Positions 1 through 4,810 of a DNA stretch of 5,623 nucleotides are shown here, piece after piece. The stretch comes from Bdellovibrio sp. Lineage in GTDB: Bacteria > Bdellovibrionota > Bdellovibrionia > Bdellovibrionales > Bdellovibrionaceae. The position numbers and the translations under genes are program-made. A model generated the notes under the pieces. It was not told the DNA's origin, did not search any database, and saw only the letters and a list, made by a program, of their open reading frames with translations. Each line of letters begins with the position of its first letter. Within the stretch, counting starts at the first letter, position 1. The DNA is taken from positions 1 to 5,623 of the forward strand of contig JAGIAF010000221.1 of NCBI GenBank assembly GCA_017745015.1, written 5' to 3'.

Positions 1-1301
1 CCTTCAACGGTGTCAAAGCCTTGCATCAAGGCGAACTTATTCACTTCGCGCCAGCCCGGATTGCCGCCGTAAAGAAAACGCGCTTTGTAACCTGACTGTT
101 TAAAGATACGGGCCGGGCTGGAACGGAAAGGTACTTGCAGATAATCGCTCTCTGTCAAAAACTCGCTGATCGGGCGTTGAGGAGCACCAATCATCAAGCA
201 ACTTAAGCTGCCGATGGTGGCATTGGTGCTTGAAAGAAAATGCGTCAAATAAGTGTCTTGTTGCAGGTGCGGTTTCAGATCTCCCACTAAGTCAAAACCG
301 GGTTGATCATAGCGGAGCCAGTAAGAGCCCAAGGACTCCATAACTAAGACTAATACGTGGGGAGGATTCTTTTCGGCCCAGGGATTTTTAGCCGTTTTAC
401 TGGCGATCAAATCCAAAGGATCCGCAGGAACTTTGTCTTCGGGAATTTGATAGAGGTCAGCGAAGGCTTTCCGATAATTTTGATTATAACCGTAGTAGCG
501 AAGGTTGCTGTCCCAATGAGACGTCTGTTGGGATTTCAATTCGATGGCACGAGCAAACGCGCGCACACCATTAAATGACAAATGATTAACAAAAATACTC
601 GTCGAAATTCCTGTGTCCATTTCGCTCAGAGGAAATAGAGCCAGAGTTCCGCGAGCCCCAATGCCGTTTAGGACAAACAGCACCAGGAAGATGATCACAA
701 AAACGGGGTAAGAGATCTTTTGAATTTTCAGTGGCAACCACTCGCGGCCTTGAGTGAAATTAAGTTTCAAACCCTTCCACAATAAGTAAGTGAACAGGAT
801 CAAACCCAAGAAGATCCAAATCATCGGATAGTTCTTCCAGATGGTTTTAATCAAGGCGGTGGTGTCGTCTTCAAAAAAGCCAAAGATCAAGACGTTGATA
901 CGATCTTGATAGAAGCTGTAATAGACAAAGTCCACGGCGCTGATAAAGAACACCACAAGCAGCATCACTGTATAATAGGGGACTAAGAATTTTGCGAAGC
1001 GAATGAAGGCACGGTCCAGAATGTTCTGTGCGGGCTTCAGAAAAGTGATCAAGCTTAACAGCATCCAGATCAGGAATGGAATGGCGTTGATATAGAACAA
1101 AACCGTACTGTCAAAGCGGGCTCCTAAAACATAGGCATGCAAAACGTCGCGGAAAAGTTCTAAGTCTTTTGGGCTTCCATAGGTTCGCATGAACGCCAAA
1201 CGCCAGAAAAAGCCGATAACAATGAAAACGACATTAATGATAAAGATGCGTTTGAAATAGAGCCAGGTTGCGGTAAGCCAGCGGGCGCGTGAGTTTTCCA
1301 T
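1..1301 (-). CDS. LTA synthase/phosphoglycerol transferase-type membrane enzyme, C-terminus missing
   Basis: Reading the minus strand from the ATG at 1301 gives 433 uninterrupted residues to the window edge, with no stop, so the gene is cut there. The N-terminal half has five hydrophobic segments at about residues 17-37, 65-88, 104-125, 158-176 and 197-212, the layout known for LtaS-type proteins. An extracytoplasmic alkaline-phosphatase/sulfatase-like domain begins near residue 314. VLVMESLGS supplies the likely metal ligand E322. STNATIGSLS supplies the likely nucleophile T362, 40 residues later, a spacing close to the Glu-Thr pair of LtaS. YGGNPGW (411-417), followed by FALMQGFD, fits the family's YGG...F...GF block. 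Family members transfer phosphoglycerol from phosphatidylglycerol to glycans, glucans or lipoteichoic acid; the acceptor here cannot be told. The start is firm: an in-frame TGA lies a few codons upstream and TM1 begins soon after M1. No usual Shine-Dalgarno precedes it. It is probably co-transcribed with the gene at 1340-1735. Confidence 0.88.
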   Translation of the reverse strand, partial: MENSRARWLTATWLYFKRIFIINVVFIVIGFFWRLAFMRTYGSPKDLELFRDVLHAYVLGARFDSTVLFYINAIPFLIWMLLSLITFLKPAQNILDRAFIRFAKFLVPYYTVMLLVVFFISAVDFVYYSFYQDRINVLIFGFFEDDTTALIKTIWKNYPMIWIFLGLILFTYLLWKGLKLNFTQGREWLPLKIQKISYPVFVIIFLVLFVLNGIGARGTLALFPLSEMDTGISTSIFVNHLSFNGVRAFARAIELKSQQTSHWDSNLRYYGYNQNYRKAFADLYQIPEDKVPADPLDLIASKTAKNPWAEKNPPHVLVLVMESLGSYWLRYDQPGFDLVGDLKPHLQQDTYLTHFLSSTNATIGSLSCLMIGAPQRPISEFLTESDYLQVPFRSSPARIFKQSGYKARFLYGGNPGWREVNKFALMQGFDTVE

Positions 1302-1327
1302 GAGGGGAAGAACGTCTCACTTCCCTC
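1302..1327 (-). promoter_or_regulatory. Hairpin abutting the start codon of the LTA-synthase-like gene
   Basis: In the minus-strand mRNA, GAGGGAAG pairs with CUUCCCCUC across the 9-base loop UGAGACGUU. This gives eight base pairs with one bulged C, and the 3' arm ends on the base before the AUG. The purine-rich arm is the only Shine-Dalgarno-like stretch upstream, and it is about 18 bases too far away unless the stem brings it closer. It could control translation or set the ratio between the two genes. The pairing is visible; the function is inferred. Confidence 0.4.
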
Positions 1328-1339
1328 GGGGTTAAGCAA

Positions 1340-1735
1340 TTAAAAATCCGGGATGACCACTTTCCAATCATCGCCAGAATTTTTGTGGGATTTGCCGAGG
1401 GAAGAGGGGGCCACGGACTTAATTCTTTTCTCCGAATCCGCTGTAATGGTCACCTGACCGCCGTCGGCGCCGCGGGACTCTTCAAGATGTTTAAGCATCG
1501 TGGCATAGTCCTTTGCTCCGTGGGGGAGGGTGTAGGCTCCCGTGGCTTTGTCGGAGTCAAAAAAGACTTCCACATCGTCAGAGATGTCTCGCACCACGCG
1601 CACCTTGCCGGTGAAGCTCGAAGTTTTCTCGACAGCTTCTTCCTTTTCATAGAGCTGGGTATTGAGTTTTTTGGTTTGGGCTGGAGCTTGGGTCGCAAAA
1701 CAGAAAGCCAGGCCGATAGCCACGATGAATCTCAT
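1340..1735 (-). CDS. Small secreted protein of unknown function
   Basis: I do not recognise this family. The protein has 131 residues from the ATG at 1735. Residues 1-19 form a typical Sec signal peptide (MRF, then a hydrophobic core, then QAPA), with cleavage expected after A19, so the product should be periplasmic or exported. The mature part has a charged helix-like stretch (20-38). A beta-rich segment follows (FTGKVRVV 41-48, VEVFFDS 55-61, GAYTLP 66-71), then a likely helix (75-88), a strand (GGQVTITAD 92-100), and a flexible polar stretch ending in WKVVIPDF. The 5' strands could form a small OB-like barrel, but that is a guess. The start is chosen because AAGGGG sits 6 bases upstream and the signal peptide begins there. 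An ATG 30 codons further up has neither. The enzyme gene downstream starts 38 bases after the stop with no terminator between, so the two are likely an operon and this protein may act in the same envelope process. Confidence 0.8.
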   Translation of the reverse strand: MRFIVAIGLAFCFATQAPAQTKKLNTQLYEKEEAVEKTSSFTGKVRVVRDISDDVEVFFDSDKATGAYTLPHGAKDYATMLKHLEESRGADGGQVTITADSEKRIKSVAPSSLGKSHKNSGDDWKVVIPDF

Positions 1736-1921
1736 AGAGCACCCCTTAGGATTAGTCTGCCCGAAGCTCATGTTGCTCTGCAATAGTGAGTTTATTAAAG
1801 ATCTAGTTTTGAGACGTTTTTCCAATGCGAAGGGTTGCCACCCTCAGCAGCTCCTTGCAGCGAGGCCACAAATCTGCTGAAATAATTGAATTAGCGACCT
1901 CTGATATAAGGGCCTTCTTAG
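1736..1921. other. Divergent intergenic region with two possible stem-loops
   Basis: These 186 bases separate the minus-strand envelope genes from the plus-strand response regulator and should hold both promoters. I found no convincing sigma70 pair on either strand. AATAAT (1881-1886) is a fair -10 for the plus gene, but no good -35 lies at the right distance. TATAAG (1905-1910) is too close to the start codon. Two dyads are visible: AGGGT-TGCC-ACCCT (1831-1844), and CAGCAG (1845-1850) facing CTGCTG (1874-1879). A Shine-Dalgarno-like TAAGGG (1907-1912) lies 9 bases before the regulator's ATG. Confidence 0.5.
1742..1747 (-). promoter_or_regulatory. Ribosome binding site that fixes the start of the secreted protein
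   Basis: The minus strand reads AAGGGG, then six bases (TGCTCT), then ATG at 1735. This favours the 131-residue product with an N-terminal signal peptide over the 161-residue reading from 1825, which would bury the signal peptide 30 residues inside the protein. Confidence 0.7.
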
Positions 1922-2317
1922 ATGATCCATGTTCTGTTCGTCGATGATGAACCAGATTTGTTGAAACTGTTCCAAGCGCAACTCACCCAAGTGACTCGGG
2001 GGGAGCATGTCGTCGTCAATGCCGTAGATTCCGCTCAAAAATGCATCGACTATCTGGCTGACCAGGGTGTTGAAGAGATGGCTTTGGTCATTTCTGATAT
2101 CAACATGCCCGAAATGGATGGCCTTGCTTTATTAAAAGTTGTTCAGAAAAGATTTCCCCAAGTAAAAGTGTACATCTGCTCTGGTCACGATACGCCCTTC
2201 CATCGCAAAAATTCCCGCGATCAGGGGGCGATGCGATTCTTTGCAAAACCACTGAACATTTCGGACCTCTACCGGGCGATGATTGAAGATTTTCCTCTCG
2301 ATCTGCCTTCTGCTTAA
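1922..2317 (+). CDS. Single-domain (CheY-like) response regulator receiver
   Basis: The 131 residues are a complete receiver domain with no output domain attached. The acidic pocket is D8-D9 (LFVDDEPD). The phosphorylated aspartate is D59 in VISDINMPEMDGL. The switch Ser/Thr position is S87 in YICSGHD. The conserved lysine is K109 in FFAKPLN. All residues needed for Mg2+-dependent phosphotransfer are therefore present. Such proteins take a phosphoryl group from a histidine kinase and then bind a target, such as the flagellar motor, a kinase or a phosphorelay partner. No kinase, phosphotransferase or chemotaxis gene lies nearby, so it is an orphan here and its partner cannot be named. The ATG at 1922 follows TAAGGG by 9 bases, and the domain's first strand starts at residue 2, so the start is secure. 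About 130 non-coding bases separate it from the next gene, so it is probably transcribed alone. Confidence 0.93.
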   Translation: MIHVLFVDDEPDLLKLFQAQLTQVTRGEHVVVNAVDSAQKCIDYLADQGVEEMALVISDINMPEMDGLALLKVVQKRFPQVKVYICSGHDTPFHRKNSRDQGAMRFFAKPLNISDLYRAMIEDFPLDLPSA

Positions 2318-2447
2318 CTCCTCAAGGACAAACCTCTCGCCACAAAAAGACCTCCTCTGGCAATGCGCATCATCTATTTGAAAATCAAAGAAATCGGCGC
2401 AAGATGTGATGTCTGTAAAAAGTAAACAACCTTAATGAGGAGACAGA
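2318..2447. other. Intergenic region upstream of the isomerase gene
   Basis: This stretch should end the regulator transcript and start the isomerase transcript. I see no clear intrinsic terminator. A small dyad TTTGA-AAA-TCAAA lies at 2377-2389. TTGAAA (2378-2383) could be a -35, but no good -10 stands 16-18 bases later; TGTAAA (2414-2419) is a better -10 without a matching -35. The Shine-Dalgarno is strong: GAGGAG (2437-2442), five bases before the ATG at 2448. Confidence 0.4.
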
Positions 2448-3143
2448 ATGAATAAGTTAGTACTTGGAGGCCTTGTTGTTGCACTTGCTGCTACTACTGC
2501 CTGCACTAAAAAAGTGAAGTTGGATTCCGACATCAAAAAAGCGTCCTACGCTATCGGCCAACAAATCGGCGGTAACTTGAAACAACAAAACATCGATTTC
2601 GATGCTGACGCTTTGGCGCAAGCTTTGAAAGATGCATCTGCGGGCAAAAACGAAATGTCTAAAGAAGACATGCAAGCTGCAATGATGAAACTTCAAGAAA
2701 TGGCGATGAAAAAGCAACAAGAAGCTGCTGATAACAACGCTAAAGTTGGTAAAGAGTTCTTGGAAAAAAATAAATCAGCTGCAGGCGTAAAAACAACTGC
2801 TTCTGGTCTTCAATACATCGTTGAAAAGGAAGGCACTGGCGCTTCTCCTAAAAAAGAAGACGTAGTAAAAGTACACTACAAAGGTACTTTGACGAACGGC
2901 GAGCAATTCGATTCTTCTTACGATCGTGGTCAACCAGCTGAATTCCCAGTTGGCGGCGTGATCCCAGGTTGGACAGAAGCTCTTCAATTGATGAAAGTTG
3001 GCGGCAAAGCTAAACTTTTCATCCCACCAGAACTTGCTTACGGCCCATCTGGTCGCCCAGGTATCCCGCCAAATTCAGTTTTGGTTTTCGAAGTTGAATT
3101 GATGGATATCGTTAAAGCCGACACTAAAAAGGCTAAAAAGTAA
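2448..3143 (+). CDS. FKBP-type peptidyl-prolyl cis-trans isomerase, Mip/FkpA-like, probable lipoprotein
   Basis: The product catalyses cis-trans isomerisation of proline bonds and acts as a chaperone in the cell envelope. It has 231 residues, close to Legionella Mip. Residues 1-18 form a hydrophobic signal followed by C19. The preceding TTA makes a poor lipobox, so lipidation is likely but not certain. Residues 31-62 (SYAIGQQIGGNLK...) form the FKBP N-terminal dimerisation domain, and a long charged helix follows (about 70-110). The FKBP domain spans about 115-222. By alignment with FKBP12 the pocket is complete: Y144, F154, D155, R160, F166, V171-I172, W175, Y198 and F214. The tail is lysine-rich (KADTKKAKK). 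GAGGAG stands five bases before the ATG. Codon choice is strongly biased (GCT, CTT, AAA, GGT), unlike the neighbours, suggesting high expression. The pdxH homologue starts five bases after its stop. Confidence 0.95.
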   Translation: MNKLVLGGLVVALAATTACTKKVKLDSDIKKASYAIGQQIGGNLKQQNIDFDADALAQALKDASAGKNEMSKEDMQAAMMKLQEMAMKKQQEAADNNAKVGKEFLEKNKSAAGVKTTASGLQYIVEKEGTGASPKKEDVVKVHYKGTLTNGEQFDSSYDRGQPAEFPVGGVIPGWTEALQLMKVGGKAKLFIPPELAYGPSGRPGIPPNSVLVFEVELMDIVKADTKKAKK

Positions 3144-3148
3144 TTCAG

Positions 3149-3736
3149 ATGTTTGATCTGAATCTTGACCCTTATGTGCACTTCGACCGCCTGATGAAAG
3201 AGGCGGTCGCAAAGCAGGTCCCCGAGGCCAACGCAATGTCGTTGGCAACGGTGGATGAAAGGGGCATTCCCTCTGTAAGAATCGTCTATCTTAAAGAAGT
3301 GACTTCAGAGGGCTTTGTTTTTTTTGGCAACTATGACAGCCATAAAGGCAAAGACATCGAACAGAATCCCAATGTCTGTTTGAATTTTCACTGGCCAGTT
3401 CTTTGGCATCAAATTCGTATCACCGGCATGGCAGTTAAGTTGAATCCTGAAGAAAGCGACGCTTACTTCAAGACTCGCGCACGTCTAAGTCAAATCGGCG
3501 CTTGGGCTTCTAAGCAAAGCGAAGAGATTCCTAGTTATGATCACCTCGTTCGTCGAGTTGAAGAGTATGAAAAGCAATTTGATGGTCAAGAAGTTCCTCG
3601 GCCTGAAAATTGGGGTGGTTGGTTGGTCATTCCCACTGAAATTGAATTTTGGTTTGGATTGAATGGGCGTTTGCACCAGCGCTATATCTATCAAAAGACG
3701 GAAGACGGCTGGCGCACTTTACTTCGCGCTCCCTAA
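3149..3736 (+). CDS. pdxH: Pyridoxine/pyridoxamine 5'-phosphate oxidase homologue
   Basis: PdxH oxidises pyridoxine or pyridoxamine 5'-phosphate to pyridoxal 5'-phosphate with FMN and O2, in the cytoplasm. The 195 residues align over their whole length with E. coli PdxH (218 residues) at a constant shift of 23, so only the variable N-terminus is shorter. Retained positions include R44 and K49 (RIVYLK), K66, Q88, Y106, R110, S114, Q123-S124, W168 (EFWFG), R174-L-H176 and R178. The usual RP..W block is present at 151-155. Several cofactor-region residues differ: FG at 59-60 for the usual YT, H65 for Arg, H87 for Arg in the RQ pair, and Q177 in RLHQR for RLHDR. The C-terminus is LLRAP where RLAP is usual. 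The ATG lies five bases after the isomerase stop with no good Shine-Dalgarno, so translation may be coupled. An in-frame TAA at 3134 excludes a longer form. Family membership is firm; activity is likely but less certain. Confidence 0.9.
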   Translation: MFDLNLDPYVHFDRLMKEAVAKQVPEANAMSLATVDERGIPSVRIVYLKEVTSEGFVFFGNYDSHKGKDIEQNPNVCLNFHWPVLWHQIRITGMAVKLNPEESDAYFKTRARLSQIGAWASKQSEEIPSYDHLVRRVEEYEKQFDGQEVPRPENWGGWLVIPTEIEFWFGLNGRLHQRYIYQKTEDGWRTLLRAP

Positions 3737-3751
3737 ATTAAAAGTTTTAAT
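3737..3751. repeat. AT-rich palindrome between convergent genes
   Basis: ATTAAAA-G-TTTTAAT is a perfect 7-bp inverted repeat around one base. It lies in the 22-base gap between the stop of pdxH and the stop of the minus-strand membrane protein gene. The loop is too short and no T-run follows on either side, so it is at best a weak bidirectional transcription stop. Confidence 0.3.
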
Positions 3752-3758
3752 CCAATCA

Positions 3759-4361
3759 CTAATGCATGGATGAGTCGTTGCGATGGCGACGTTCTTCGCG
3801 TTCTTGCGCACGTCTTTGCGCTCGGGCCTGGCGTTCATCATCACGCATTTGACGGCGATGCTCTCGATCTGCGCGACGCATTTCTCTTTCACCACGACGT
3901 CTTTGGCGATTGTCTAAGAAGTCCATTAAGAAAGCAGCGACGGCATGTTCAAAATCGGGATGACCTTGTTCGGCTGCTTTCTGGCGCATCTTTGATTCTT
4001 CTTCCGCAGCTCGTTGGGCGCGAGAAACTTTCTTAGCTCCGGGCCATGCGCGCATAAAAACATATAAATAACCCACTAAGAAAGTGATGGCGATAATGGT
4101 TCCGGTCCATAAGGCCGAAGTGTGAGTGACGCTCCCCGTAGTGTCGTACTGACGGGTGGCTTCGATGATCGCCATAAAACAACCACCGGTGAAAAAGATA
4201 ATCGAACACAATCCCAAAAGAATCAATGCGACAGGCTTGCGAAGCCTTAAAGAGAATTCATCAAAGATATCGGCTTTGATGGCCTTGAAGTCAAAAGCGT
4301 GAGCGATGGAACTGCCAGAGCCAAACAGAAACGAGAGCGCCGTGCTGAGAAATTTCATCAT
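3759..4361 (-). CDS. Two-helix membrane protein with Arg-rich tail, possibly YqjE-like
   Basis: I cannot assign this 200-residue protein to a family from sequence alone. Two hydrophobic segments (about 43-67 and 84-104) form a hairpin in the membrane. The preceding part (22-42) is amphipathic and mixed-charge. Residues 110-200 should lie in the cytoplasm. Residues 134-150 (HPDFEHAVAAFLMDFLD) could form a short amphipathic helix. From 151 to 193 the chain is almost only R, E, Q, D, A and H, with 18 arginines in 43 positions: a likely single alpha-helix or coiled coil, with capacity to bind nucleic acid or acidic partners. AGAGGAG (4368-4374) lies six bases before the first of two adjacent ATGs (4361 and 4358); the first is used here. 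It follows a DUF883 gene on the same strand. In enterobacteria yqjD (DUF883) is followed by yqjE, a two-helix protein of the holin-like Phage_holin_3_6 family, so a YqjE-like role is my inference. Confidence 0.75.
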   Translation of the reverse strand: MMKFLSTALSFLFGSGSSIAHAFDFKAIKADIFDEFSLRLRKPVALILLGLCSIIFFTGGCFMAIIEATRQYDTTGSVTHTSALWTGTIIAITFLVGYLYVFMRAWPGAKKVSRAQRAAEEESKMRQKAAEQGHPDFEHAVAAFLMDFLDNRQRRRGEREMRRADREHRRQMRDDERQARAQRRAQEREERRHRNDSSMH

Positions 4362-4393
4362 GAAGAACTCCTCTAAGGGTGTTAATTAGCTGG

Positions 4394-4433
4394 GGAGGTT
4401 TTTCTAAGTTTAAGAAAAACCTCCGCATTTTTT
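4394..4433 (+). terminator. Intrinsic terminator hairpin, T-run on the plus strand
   Basis: GGAGGTTTTTCT (4394-4405) and AGAAAAACCTCC (4413-4424) form a perfect 12-bp stem with a 7-base loop. On the plus strand it is followed by GCA and six T (4428-4433), the form of a rho-independent terminator. Both flanking genes run on the minus strand. Read that way, the stem is followed by CCAGCTAATT without a U-run, so it should be a hairpin in the message and not a good terminator. It would stop plus-strand transcription coming from pdxH. Confidence 0.65.
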
Positions 4434-4439
4434 GTTTCT

Positions 4440-4691
4440 TTAGTGACGACGACGACGGGCGATGAGTCCCGCTACAAAACCAATAGCAGCGGCACCAAGA
4501 ACAGTTCTGACGGGATTTGCTTTGACGTATTCAGTGGAATCGCTCAGCGCTTGACGGGCTCTTTCTTGAGCAACGTGATAGCGATCCTCTAAATCATGTC
4601 TTAAGTCTTCAAACCTTTGCTGAGCTTGAGACGAAGTTGATCGGGCAGCGCGACTTGCATCATTGACGAAATCCTTAGATGTTTCAGCCAT
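4440..4691 (-). CDS. DUF883 (YqjD/ElaB-type) tail-anchored membrane protein
   Basis: The 83-residue product has a hydrophilic, helix-forming part rich in A, R, E, Q and D (1-58), then the family's NP motif (N59-P60). A single C-terminal membrane helix follows (about 62-78) with a G71-x3-G75 pair, and the chain ends in RRRRH. This matches the DUF883 layout of E. coli YqjD and ElaB. YqjD is an inner-membrane protein that binds ribosomes through its soluble part and is made in stationary phase. The same role here is inferred from family. A GTG at 4697 in the same frame lies inside the Shine-Dalgarno, so the ATG at 4691 (MAETSK) is the start. The perfect ribosome site suggests abundant translation. 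The Arg-tailed two-helix protein lies downstream on the same strand. Confidence 0.85.
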   Translation of the reverse strand: MAETSKDFVNDASRAARSTSSQAQQRFEDLRHDLEDRYHVAQERARQALSDSTEYVKANPVRTVLGAAAIGFVAGLIARRRRH

Positions 4692-4694
4692 AAA

Positions 4695-4704
4695 CACCTC
4701 CTTT
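4695..4704 (-). promoter_or_regulatory. Near-perfect Shine-Dalgarno of the DUF883 gene
   Basis: The minus strand reads AAAGGAGGTG, a long match to the 16S rRNA 3' end, with AGGAGG five bases before the ATG at 4691. It decides the start against the in-frame GTG that overlaps it. Confidence 0.85.
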
Positions 4705-4719
4705 ATTTCTTTAGCCCTT

Positions 4720-4748
4720 ATTGTAGGACGAGTTTTGGGAGGTGCTAG
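4720..4748 (-). promoter_or_regulatory. Possible promoter of the DUF883 gene
   Basis: On the minus strand TACAAT (4720-4725, five of six matches to TATAAT) is preceded, 17 bases upstream, by CTAGCA (4743-4748, three of six matches to TTGACA). Transcription would start near 4713, giving a leader of about 20 bases that holds the Shine-Dalgarno. The -35 is weak, so another sigma factor or an activator is possible. Confidence 0.35.
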
Positions 4749-4785
4749 TGAATGTTGCGATCCAGTGTCAGGGACCAGAAATTTT

Positions 4786-4798
4786 CCTTAGACTAAGG
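4786..4798. repeat. Short palindrome after the acetyltransferase gene
   Basis: CCTTAG-A-CTAAGG is a perfect 6-bp inverted repeat around one base, 13 bases beyond the acetyltransferase stop. In the minus-strand transcript AAAATTT follows it, so it might be a poor terminator, though the loop is too tight for all six pairs. A protein-binding site is equally possible. Confidence 0.25.
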
Positions 4799-4810
4799 GA
4801 GACAAGAATT

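Noticed and set aside
357..578. Plus-strand reading frame of 73 codons
   Set aside because: It is antisense to the well-supported LTA-synthase-like gene, has no ribosome site and no recognisable domain.
1385..1786. Plus-strand reading frame of 133 codons opposite the secreted protein gene
   Set aside because: It mirrors a gene with a clear signal peptide and ribosome site; its own product is Gly/His/Phe-rich antisense-like sequence.
1736..1825. A 30-residue N-terminal extension of the secreted protein
   Set aside because: The internal ATG at 1735 has a good ribosome site and begins a proper signal peptide; the extension would bury it.
1905..1910. TATAAG as a -10 for the response regulator
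   Set aside because: Transcription would begin about five bases before the ATG and lose the Shine-Dalgarno; the bases are better explained as part of the ribosome site.
2378..2406. TTGAAA and AAGATG as a sigma70 promoter for the isomerase
   Set aside because: The spacing is right, but the -10 matches only two of six positions, so it is not listed as a promoter.
4692..4697. GTG start two codons earlier for the DUF883 gene
   Set aside because: The GTG is part of the Shine-Dalgarno sequence itself, while the ATG at 4691 has ideal spacing.
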